The notes under the pieces: model-generated
Seen by the model: the letters and a program-made list of their open reading frames with translations, nothing else
Told to the model about the DNA's origin: nothing
Databases searched by the model: none
Translations under genes and position numbers: made by a program
Shown here: positions 1 through 5,395 of the stretch, one piece after another
Position numbering within the stretch: position 1 is the first letter of the stretch
Layout: every line of letters begins with the position of its first letter
Source: M30B66 sp040882555
GTDB taxonomy: Bacteria; Bacteroidota; Bacteroidia; M30B66
DNA length: 7,658 nt
Assembly: GCA_040882555.1 (NCBI GenBank)
Contig: JBBEBC010000016.1
Span: 1 to 7,658 of the forward strand
Direction of reading: 5' to 3'

Positions 1-2048
1 ATTTCATCTTGGTTAAAATCTAATTTAAGGCTGTATGCGTTATCAATAATACCTGTGGTGGACCACCAGTAGCCGCTATAACCAATCTCAAGGTAAAGAT
101 TATTGTTAAACAAATAGCCACTAGGAAGACCTGAGAAACCGCTTTCATTAGTAACCTGACCAAAGAATTGAGGCCAGCCATGTAATGCTTTCATTTTGTC
201 AGAAGCCTCGTATTCTCCTCCGAGATAGTTTACAAGAGAGGTCCATTCGGCCGTTGAAGGAACATGCCAACCCGTTGGACAAAGATTGCGAGTGTCTACT
301 GTTGTATACCAATTATATAGTTTTCCATACAAAGAGTCATTATAAGTGCTGTTATAACTATACCATGCTGATGCAGATATCTGGGAATAATCTTGAATAT
401 CTGTTGAATTGGTAATTTCAGCACCGTCGGCAAAATGTGCTGTTTTTAAATTTTCTGCCATCCACCATTTATTGCCAATTTTAACAGTAGGATAAACATT
501 GCCATCTACATCACTTAATATTCCAAATTCGTGAAGACAAGCAAACAATTCTCCAGCGTCTCCTCCAAGTGGTCCAACTAGAACTGAATGCCAATCGCTG
601 GTATTAATTAAATCGGGATTGGATGTATCAATGCCTTTAACAAGGTAAGTCCCGATTGAACACGTTTGAATCGAGAAAATTCCATTCTGAACAAAATAAA
701 TTTGTGACCCTATTATCAAATATCCTGATGCAACAGGTACCTGATCACAGTTCACCACTGTGCCTGTTACAGGGATGTAGCCAATTAAACTTGCTATCAC
801 ATTGATTTCAATAGGCTCTAATAGACTTTCAAATTCTTCATAATGAACCATAGACCAATCGTTTAAAGTATCGCAAATGAGAAAGACATTTAAAAATAAC
901 GATTGATTTTTAGGCACCCGACCACTAAATACACCTTCATTGTTGCTATAAGTAGAGCCGTACCCCATAGTTGGAGAAATCAAATTGACTAATGCATCAG
1001 AAATGGGTGTCCCTTCTGCTGTGTTTATGGAACCATGAAAATCATTAAAATCTTCAGGTACATCTACATTCCACCATGAAAAGTGACTTGCCGAACCAAT
1101 ATATTGTGTTCCTGTTTTCTGCGCTTCACCTTCGTGTTTCCAATAACCCAATGCTTCATCAAAACTCCACCAATCGATTGTTTCGGGAGCATCTGCCTGT
1201 AATGCGGATGGGATATTGAACGTAAGTGTTGCAGAAGCACCATCCGCCAATTGAAGCTTGTTCATGGCGGCATCTCGAAGCTCAATGCTGGCCATTCCAA
1301 ATGAACGAAGTAAGCGCAAGGAATCATTCATGCCACCCAATAAGTCACCTGGCATTTGGTCGAACATTTCGGCTGAAGAAGGATCTAAGGCTTGCGCATA
1401 AACACGCACAGTTCCGTTAAAAGGCAGTCCGTTTTTTATAATGGAATTCGCAGGGAAATTCACCTGTAAAAGTCCAGAATTAACTATCCCTCCGTTTGCT
1501 GAGCTAAAACTGCCAGACAAAGTCATTGGTAAAAGTTGAATATTGACCCGATTGCTTCCTTGTTCATGGGGTAAAAAGCTCCGTGATGCCTTATGAAATC
1601 CAGGCTTAGTGATAGTGATGTAACCGAGCTTATCGTATACTACTATTTCATTCAGAAAAAACACACCATTGGGATCAGTGCGGGTTTCTTGTCCGCCATA
1701 AGGCGAACGAACAATGGCATTCAATACAGGAGCATCGTTATTGTCACGAACAACACCCATTACACTTATTGTGCGTAATTCTCCCAATTGCTCGATATTA
1801 ACTGAACCTGTATAATGTGTAATGCTATCAATTTCAGAAACAGGAACTTGAGTGATTTCTCCAAACAGCGGACTTATTTGCAAAGTCTTTACTCCATTCA
1901 AATAAATCGTCTCAACTTTGTCGATTAAATCAACAGGAATTTGTATCACCTGCAAGTTGTGACGGTGAATGTTTTTGATGGTTTGGGCGTTTAGCTGACT
2001 AAAAAAAGGGAATAGCAGCAACACCAATGAAAGGTAAGTTTTTATCAT
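1..2048 (-). CDS. Secreted multidomain protein with carboxypeptidase-regulatory-like domains and a C-terminal FISUMP domain (C-terminus off the left edge)
   Basis: An uninterrupted reading frame runs from the ATG at 2046-2048 to the left edge, giving 682 complete codons with no stop. A signal peptide is clear: a hydrophobic core at residues 5-18 and likely cleavage at LNA|QT (21/22). Residues 33-48 and 66-77 hold a repeated short unit (IPVDLIDKVETI and VPVSEIDSIT). Residues about 95-165 form a carboxypeptidase-regulatory-like beta-sandwich (GVVRDNNDAPVLNAIV, then DPNGVFFL). A second such domain starts near 337 (GSINTAEGTPISDALV, then NNEGVFSG) and a possible third near 422. From about 512 to the edge there is a FISUMP-type domain: DGNVYPTVKIG, WWMAENL, YGKLYNWYT, CPTGWHVPS, SGLPSGY and YWWST are all visible. 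In this family the domain normally ends shortly after such a point with a GxSVRC-like segment, so probably only a few dozen residues are missing. The protein is expected at the cell surface or outside the cell; its function is not known. No convincing promoter is visible; the gene may be read through from the toxin-antitoxin pair 67 bp upstream. Confidence 0.9.
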   Translation of the reverse strand, partial: MIKTYLSLVLLLFPFFSQLNAQTIKNIHRHNLQVIQIPVDLIDKVETIYLNGVKTLQISPLFGEITQVPVSEIDSITHYTGSVNIEQLGELRTISVMGVVRDNNDAPVLNAIVRSPYGGQETRTDPNGVFFLNEIVVYDKLGYITITKPGFHKASRSFLPHEQGSNRVNIQLLPMTLSGSFSSANGGIVNSGLLQVNFPANSIIKNGLPFNGTVRVYAQALDPSSAEMFDQMPGDLLGGMNDSLRLLRSFGMASIELRDAAMNKLQLADGASATLTFNIPSALQADAPETIDWWSFDEALGYWKHEGEAQKTGTQYIGSASHFSWWNVDVPEDFNDFHGSINTAEGTPISDALVNLISPTMGYGSTYSNNEGVFSGRVPKNQSLFLNVFLICDTLNDWSMVHYEEFESLLEPIEINVIASLIGYIPVTGTVVNCDQVPVASGYLIIGSQIYFVQNGIFSIQTCSIGTYLVKGIDTSNPDLINTSDWHSVLVGPLGGDAGELFACLHEFGILSDVDGNVYPTVKIGNKWWMAENLKTAHFADGAEITNSTDIQDYSQISASAWYSYNSTYNDSLYGKLYNWYTTVDTRNLCPTGWHVPSTAEWTSLVNYLGGEYEASDKMKALHGWPQFFGQVTNESGFSGLPSGYLFNNNLYLEIGYSGYWWSTTGIIDNAYSLKLDFNQDE

Positions 2049-2067
2049 AGTCAGCTATTTATGAGCA

Positions 2068-2090
2068 GGCATTGAGTGGCCTGAAATGCC
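2068..2090. repeat. Overlapping inverted repeats between the toxin gene and the FISUMP gene
   Basis: GGCATT at 2068-2073 pairs perfectly with AATGCC at 2085-2090 around an 11-nt loop. A second, mutually exclusive pairing joins CAGGC at 2066-2070 with GCCTG at 2079-2083. On the minus strand (the direction of both flanking genes) no T-run follows, so it does not look like an intrinsic terminator for the toxin operon. On the plus strand ATTTTT follows at 2091-2096, but there is no plus-strand gene to terminate. It may be a leader structure of the FISUMP mRNA, or chance. Confidence 0.3.
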
Positions 2091-2115
2091 ATTTTTAAAA
2101 ATTTACTTTAATATT

Positions 2116-2418
2116 TTATCTTTTCCACATATCTGGATTCAATGATGTATGAAGAACAGCTCTAACTACCAATTGGAAACTGCCTTCATTGATTGAATAA
2201 TGTATCATGAATGGAAATTTCGTCATGGGTAAACAAAATACTTCCTCATATCTAATAGAATAAAAAGGAGCTTTTTCCAAAGAAATAAAACAAGAGTTCA
2301 GCTCCCTTTCAAACTTCTTTCCCAATCCAATTTGAACTTCATCGTAATAATTGATTGCTGACTTGATATCATCTAATGCAGCTGGTTCAAGAAGAATGAG
2401 GAATTGGGATTTACTCAT
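2116..2418 (-). CDS. Type II toxin-antitoxin system toxin, ParE/RelE family
   Basis: This 100-residue protein fits the RelE/ParE fold family, whose members act in the cytoplasm as mRNA interferases (RelE-like) or gyrase poisons (ParE-like); the sequence alone does not say which. Visible family features are a first strand LILLEPAALDDI (7-18), a long helix with AINYYDEVQIGLGKKFERELN (about 21-41), a central ISLEKAPFYSIRYE segment, the strand pair FCLPMTKFPFMIHYSI, and the C-terminal strand and tail VVRAVLHTSLNPDMWKR with the usual hydrophobic-AVxHT pattern and final W-x-R. I chose the ATG at 2416-2418: it overlaps the antitoxin stop by 8 bp, the usual coupling in such operons. A TTG at 2460 would extend the protein by 14 residues that only echo the antitoxin's coding region. 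The family is secure; the cellular target is not. Confidence 0.88.
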   Translation of the reverse strand: MSKSQFLILLEPAALDDIKSAINYYDEVQIGLGKKFERELNSCFISLEKAPFYSIRYEEVFCLPMTKFPFMIHYSINEGSFQLVVRAVLHTSLNPDMWKR

Positions 2419-2617
2419 TTTTAAAAACGAGATTTTTCCTCGCCGATTTCCATTGAACAAGATCCTCAGACTTACTCTTACTGATTCGTTCTCTTACAAT
2501 TTTCTTATGAGAATCAGGAACAATAGCTTCCTGCTCTATGTCAAAACCTAATTTTTCAACCAGCTGAATAAAAAAATCCAATTGTTCATTCGGTAAAGTG
2601 ATAATGACTTGCTTCAT
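2411..2617 (-). CDS. Antitoxin of the ParE/RelE-type module
   Basis: This small protein of 68 residues lies directly upstream of the toxin and overlaps it by 8 bp, the classic antitoxin-toxin order. Residues 1-27 (MKQVIITLPNEQLDFFIQLV, then EKLGFDI) look like a short beta strand followed by a helix, a form common in Bacteroidota antitoxins. The C-terminal half (HKKIVRERISKSKSEDLVQW, then KSARKNL) is charged and resembles the tail of 'putative addiction module component' antitoxins, with an RERI helix and a D..xW..AR..L end that would wrap the toxin. No ribbon-helix-helix or helix-turn-helix DNA-binding domain can be named with confidence, so autoregulation is presumed rather than seen. The start is the ATG at 2615-2617. 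The leader has no Shine-Dalgarno sequence, as is usual in this phylum. The antitoxin role rests mainly on the toxin next door. Confidence 0.8.
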   Translation of the reverse strand: MKQVIITLPNEQLDFFIQLVEKLGFDIEQEAIVPDSHKKIVRERISKSKSEDLVQWKSARKNLVFKNE

Positions 2618-2628
2618 AACTTCAATAA

Positions 2629-2730
2629 TTACTCAAATTTAAAAACTTCTATTGTTCCAATCGTTTGGGCGTTCAGATTAACTCCAAAGGCGAGAACCAT
2701 CAAGTATAAACTAGAGTAGAAGTTCTCCAT
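2629..2730 (-). pseudogene. Orphan signal-peptide ORF (33 aa), probably the remnant of an exported-protein gene
   Basis: An ATG at 2728-2730 opens a 33-codon frame ending in TAA at 2629-2631. Its product begins MENFYSSLYLMVLAFGV and continues NLNAQTIGTIEVFKFE: a short N-region, a hydrophobic core (8-17) and a consensus cleavage site LNA|QT at 21/22, the same style as the other exported proteins here. Only 12 residues follow the cleavage point. Aligned without gaps to the FISUMP protein's first 27 residues, 13 are identical (M1, Y5, S7, L8, L10, F15, L19-I24, I27) and the cleavage site falls at the same position. It begins 12 bp after the stop of the T9SS protein gene and ends 11 bp before the antitoxin ATG. 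I read it as the 5' end of a paralogue whose body was replaced by the toxin-antitoxin module. A genuine tiny secreted peptide cannot be excluded. Confidence 0.5.
2634..2641 (-). promoter_or_regulatory. Candidate -7 promoter element of the toxin-antitoxin operon
   Basis: On the minus strand this octamer reads TAAATTTG, a perfect match to the Bacteroidota -7 consensus TAnnTTTG, ending 16 bp before the antitoxin start codon. No TTTG-like -33 element is seen at about 20 bp upstream; the nearest, ATTG, is only 16 bp away. The octamer is not rare in AT-rich DNA, so position is the main support. Confidence 0.4.
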
Positions 2731-2742
2731 AAGAAAGCAGCC

Positions 2743-3246
2743 TTAGCGCTTCAGGAAGGTCTTCGAAATCAAATATCCTGCAGCATCTATGGTGCAAACG
2801 TATTGTCCAGTGGCTAAGCTTGACAAATCTATTTGTAAATCTCCCTTCGGGGAAACTTGAAATTCTTTGGTTACAACCTGAACGCCTTGCATTGTCTGAA
2901 CGCTTAGCTTAACACGGGAAGTTTTGATGAAAGCCAACTCAAGATTTAGAATATTTTCAGTTGGGTTTGGATACAACTTGAAATCAGGGCGATTAGCACT
3001 CGACTCCAATGACGTTGTTGTTTCAGCGAAATACCTATAGTAATTTAAGAGATCTGTATTGTAAGAAACAACAGTTTGATCAGTGAGATGAAGTCTGATG
3101 TTGTCTGCATCAAAATCGATCTTACTTAACTCATCCAAGTTGTAAACTTGAACTGAAGCATCGTTAAAATAAAAATACATCTGCTGAGCATTTGCCTTCT
3201 GGCAAGTAATAGCTAGCATTATCAGGGAAAATAAACGTAGGATCAT
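2743..3246 (-). CDS. Small exported protein with a T9SS type A C-terminal sorting domain
   Basis: The 167-residue product has a signal peptide (hydrophobic stretch 4-14, cleavage at ANA|QQ, 20/21). It continues with a duplicated short unit (SVQVYNLDELSKIDF at 30-44 and VVSYNTDLLNYYRYF at 59-73) and a Ser/Thr-rich linker (76-86). It ends with a T9SS type A sorting domain at about 89-167: the diagnostic LYPNPT at 91-96, a GVQV strand, GDLQIDLSSLATGQYV, and the closing KTFLKR. The domain directs proteins through the outer membrane by the type IX pathway and is normally removed or linked to surface lipopolysaccharide. After processing, only about 65-70 residues of cargo remain, which is very little. 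No enzymatic domain is visible. The start ATG at 3244-3246 is the only one that gives a complete signal peptide. It shares its N-terminal design with the FISUMP protein. Confidence 0.88.
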   Translation of the reverse strand: MILRLFSLIMLAITCQKANAQQMYFYFNDASVQVYNLDELSKIDFDADNIRLHLTDQTVVSYNTDLLNYYRYFAETTTSLESSANRPDFKLYPNPTENILNLELAFIKTSRVKLSVQTMQGVQVVTKEFQVSPKGDLQIDLSSLATGQYVCTIDAAGYLISKTFLKR

Positions 3247-3486
3247 AAGATTTAGAATTCAAAATTTGAACAATAAATCTAGATTATATTTACGATAATT
3301 CCAATAGGTATAATTTATTCTGTCTAAATATGAATATTAATCATACCATATATAGAATTACAGCGCTGTTCGAGAGAAACGCTGAGATTAAAAAATCATA
3401 AATAGCTTTATACCATTTACGAAATGTGTATTTAACTCAACTAAAAAGCCATGCAATTGCTAAAGAAAATCCGAATTTGTAATTGA
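3247..3486. other. 240-bp intergenic spacer between the protease and the small T9SS protein
   Basis: This AT-rich spacer holds no credible coding region on either strand. Near its left end lie a palindrome just upstream of the T9SS gene's ATG (TTCAAAATTTGAA, 3258-3270) and a candidate promoter. A 10-bp palindrome ACAGCGCTGT sits at 3360-3369, followed by a second CGCTG at 3380-3384; it is the most GC-rich point of the spacer. No clear intrinsic terminator follows the protease stop at 3487. Confidence 0.6.
3274..3305 (-). promoter_or_regulatory. Candidate promoter of the small T9SS protein gene
   Basis: Read on the minus strand, ATTG (3302-3305) is followed after 20 bp by TAGATTTA (3274-3281). 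These match the Bacteroidota -33 (TTTG) and -7 (TAnnTTTG) elements at 3 of 4 and 5 of the 6 defined positions. The -7 element ends 27 bp before the ATG. It overlaps the palindrome AATCTAGATT (3276-3285), and a second palindrome (3258-3270) lies between it and the start codon, so repression or a leader structure is possible. Confidence 0.3.
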
Positions 3487-5076
3487 TTAATACCTCAGCT
3501 TCAAATTTTTAAACGAATCACTTTTCATTTGAACAAGTGCTTCTTTTAGAATAGGGTTCTCTTCATTGATACATTGATAATATTCATTTATACCCCAGAT
3601 TTGATTGGCAATTAGAGCTCTAATTTGCCGCTCAATAAAATGCCCAGAACGCTCTATGCCTTCCGCGTCTAATTCAACTTCCTCTTCCGCACCATAATCA
3701 GTAAATGACTTCATCAGTTCATCTGTAACTTTAAAGTTCTTCTTGAATTTAGCAAAATCTGGGTAAGAAGTATTTAAATCTGCACGATGCGTATCAACGT
3801 ATTTCAGTGTGAATCGATTGAAAACGCCTTTTCTATAAAGATCTGTTAAGTACCTAGAGTTCTCAGTAGTGTCTAAAGGGATAAAAATATCAGGCATAAT
3901 TCCACCTCCTCCGTAAACAAGCCTTTTGCCTACTGTGTAATATTTGAGAGAATCGGCAAATTGAATAGAATCACGGTTGGTGAATTCGCCATGCTTAAAT
4001 CGCTCGTTCAAATCATCATAATAATCTTCAACACCATCTTCATAAGGCTTCTGAATACATCGCCCGGCAGGGGTATAATACCTTGCGGTTGTCATACGCA
4101 TAGCAGAACCATCTGGAAATGGGAAAGAATTTTGGACAAGACCTTTTCCAAAAGAACGGCGGCCGATAATCAAGCCTCTGTCTAAATCTTGAACGGCACC
4201 TGAAACAATTTCAGAAGCAGAAGCAGATCCTTCATCAATAAGAACGATAAGTTTTCCCTTTTCAAAAAGCCCTATTGAGGTTGAAGAGTAATCTACTCTT
4301 GAAGAAACCGTTCTTCCTTGTGTGTAAACCACCAGATTCTTATCGGTCAATACCTGATCGGCAATATCGATAGCTGTTTGAAGATATCCACCACCATTGC
4401 CGGTTAAGTCAATAATAAGATGCTTCATACCTTGACCTTTAAGTTTTTCGAGACTTTCTAGAAACTCATTGCTAGAGGTAGCACTGAAGCGACTTAATTT
4501 AATGTATCCTGTTTCAGGATCAGCCATATAGGTGGCGTCAATGCTTGTGAGCGGAATTTTATCTCTTGTTATACTATAGTCTATGAGTTTTTTAACGCCC
4601 TTGCGGTAAATACTCACATTTACGACTGTTCCGCGGGGTCCGCGCAAACGATCGATGACATCTTTATTTTTCACTTTAATGCCAGTCATCTTTTCGTCTT
4701 CAATCTGCACAATTTTATCTCCAGCAAGAATTCCCAACTTCTCAGAAGGCCCTCCAACTATGGTATTAACTACTACAATGGTATCATCAAGAATATTAAA
4801 CTGAACACCAATTCCGTCAAAATTTCCGACGAGAGGTTCATCCATTTCCTTAAGCTCTTCACGTGTGAGATAAATAGAATGAGGATCAAGTTCTTTGAGC
4901 ATAGCTCGTATTCCGTCTTCAACGACTTCATGTGTGTTGACAGAATCAACATAATTATTATTAAGGAAATACAGGAGATAATCGAGTTTTTCGGTTTCCT
5001 TGCTTGCGTATCTCTGAGCGCTAATCTGGAGGCTTGCAAGACAAAAGAGTAAGCCTGTCACTAATCTATACATCAT
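3487..5076 (-). CDS. S41 family C-terminal processing peptidase (CtpA/Prc type) with PDZ domain
   Basis: This periplasmic serine protease of 529 residues belongs to the tail-specific protease family, which cleaves proteins from their C-terminus for envelope quality control or maturation. A signal peptide covers residues 1-20 (MMYRLVTGLLFCLASLQISA). Then come an N-terminal helical segment with the family signature LDPHSIYL (63-70), a PDZ domain at about 83-165 (GIGVQF, GGPSEKLGILAGDKIVQI, LRGPRGT), and the S41 core at about 190-345. The catalytic pair is visible: Ser286 in DEGSASASE and Lys311 in FGKGLVQ, with Gln315 four residues later as in E. coli Prc; IIDLTGNGGG (221-230) is also present. 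The C-terminal 180 residues form a long helical extension typical of Bacteroidota members. I start at the ATG at 5074-5076; the next codon (5071-5073) is also ATG. A TTG at 5097 would add 7 residues ahead of the signal peptide and is less likely. Confidence 0.95.
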   Translation of the reverse strand: MMYRLVTGLLFCLASLQISAQRYASKETEKLDYLLYFLNNNYVDSVNTHEVVEDGIRAMLKELDPHSIYLTREELKEMDEPLVGNFDGIGVQFNILDDTIVVVNTIVGGPSEKLGILAGDKIVQIEDEKMTGIKVKNKDVIDRLRGPRGTVVNVSIYRKGVKKLIDYSITRDKIPLTSIDATYMADPETGYIKLSRFSATSSNEFLESLEKLKGQGMKHLIIDLTGNGGGYLQTAIDIADQVLTDKNLVVYTQGRTVSSRVDYSSTSIGLFEKGKLIVLIDEGSASASEIVSGAVQDLDRGLIIGRRSFGKGLVQNSFPFPDGSAMRMTTARYYTPAGRCIQKPYEDGVEDYYDDLNERFKHGEFTNRDSIQFADSLKYYTVGKRLVYGGGGIMPDIFIPLDTTENSRYLTDLYRKGVFNRFTLKYVDTHRADLNTSYPDFAKFKKNFKVTDELMKSFTDYGAEEEVELDAEGIERSGHFIERQIRALIANQIWGINEYYQCINEENPILKEALVQMKSDSFKNLKLRY

Positions 5077-5094
5077 ATCGAATCTTAGTATTTG

Positions 5095-5126
5095 CAAATA
5101 AAGTGATTGCCATTGGATTGAACAAC
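5095..5126 (-). promoter_or_regulatory. Candidate promoter of the S41 protease gene
   Basis: On the minus strand GTTG (5123-5126), a 20-bp spacer and TTTATTTG (5095-5102) match the Bacteroidota -33 TTTG and -7 TAnnTTTG elements with one mismatch each. The -7 element ends 18 bp before the chosen start codon. It lies just after the cold shock gene's terminator, consistent with a new transcription unit. The spacer length equals that of the candidate at 3274-3305. Confidence 0.4.
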
Positions 5127-5147
5127 TTATATGGCATGCTAATCAAT

Positions 5148-5176
5148 AAAAAACCCTCGTCGATCGACGAGGGTTT
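5148..5176 (-). terminator. Intrinsic (Rho-independent) terminator of the cold shock gene
   Basis: Positions 5151-5176 form a perfect 26-bp palindrome. As RNA it folds to an 11-bp stem containing CCCTCGTC/GACGAGGG with a GATC loop. On the minus strand the stem runs into six T residues (5148-5153, the last three shared with the stem). It begins 26 bp after the cold shock stop codon. On the plus strand the following T-run is only three long, so it acts mainly for the minus strand. Confidence 0.9.
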
Positions 5177-5202
5177 AAGGTTAATAAATGTTTGTGAAAA
5201 GA

Positions 5203-5394
5203 TTAGATCTTCTTCACGTTTACTGCATTAAGCCCTTTTCGACCTTCGACTAACTCGAAGGAGACTCTGTCTTCTTCGCGAACCTGATCAATAAGACCTG
5301 TAACGTGAACGAAAACCTCTTGTTCAGTTTCGTCCACTTTAACGAAACCGAAACCTTTGGTTGCGTTAAAGAATTTAATTGTACCTGTTTTCAT
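5203..5394 (-). CDS. Cold shock protein, CspA family
   Basis: This single cold shock domain of 63 residues is an OB-fold that binds single-stranded RNA and DNA and acts as an RNA chaperone in the cytoplasm. RNP1 is KGFGFV (13-18) and RNP2 is VFVHV (27-31). The first strand reads TGTIKFFN, where Phe replaces the Trp of E. coli CspA (KWFN), a common variant in Bacteroidota; the end reads VEGRKGLNAVNVKKI. The length is at the short end for the family, and the protein looks complete. It follows the methyltransferase gene by 66 bp, a gap that contains an inverted repeat and a T-run right before the ATG, and it ends in a strong terminator. Whether it is cold-induced or constitutive cannot be read from the sequence. 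Confidence 0.95.
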   Translation of the reverse strand: MKTGTIKFFNATKGFGFVKVDETEQEVFVHVTGLIDQVREEDRVSFELVEGRKGLNAVNVKKI

Positions 5395-5395
5395 T

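Noticed and set aside
185..1778. Plus-strand frames at 185-415, 1226-1420 and 1593-1778
   Set aside because: All lie opposite the continuous FISUMP protein frame, have no domain or leader signals, and read as chance translations.
2091..2102. ATTTTTAAAAAT palindrome as a terminator of the toxin operon
   Set aside because: No GC-containing stem and no separate U-run on the minus strand; such pure A/T palindromes are common by chance here.
2419..2460. TTG start at 2460 for the toxin, adding 14 residues
   Set aside because: The extra residues lie wholly within antitoxin coding sequence and are not part of the toxin fold; the ATG at 2418 gives the usual short overlap.
2351..2551. 66-residue plus-strand frame across the toxin-antitoxin junction
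   Set aside because: Antisense to both module genes, which are strongly supported by family features and overlap.
5077..5097. TTG start at 5097 for the protease, adding 7 residues
   Set aside because: The added residues precede an already complete signal peptide, and two ATG codons at 5071-5076 give a normal start; the candidate -7 element would lie inside the longer form.
3961..5231. Frames at 3961-4185 (+), 4773-5039 (-) and 5034-5231 (+)
   Set aside because: They overlap the protease gene or the csp terminator and tail in other frames, with compositions that do not resemble proteins.
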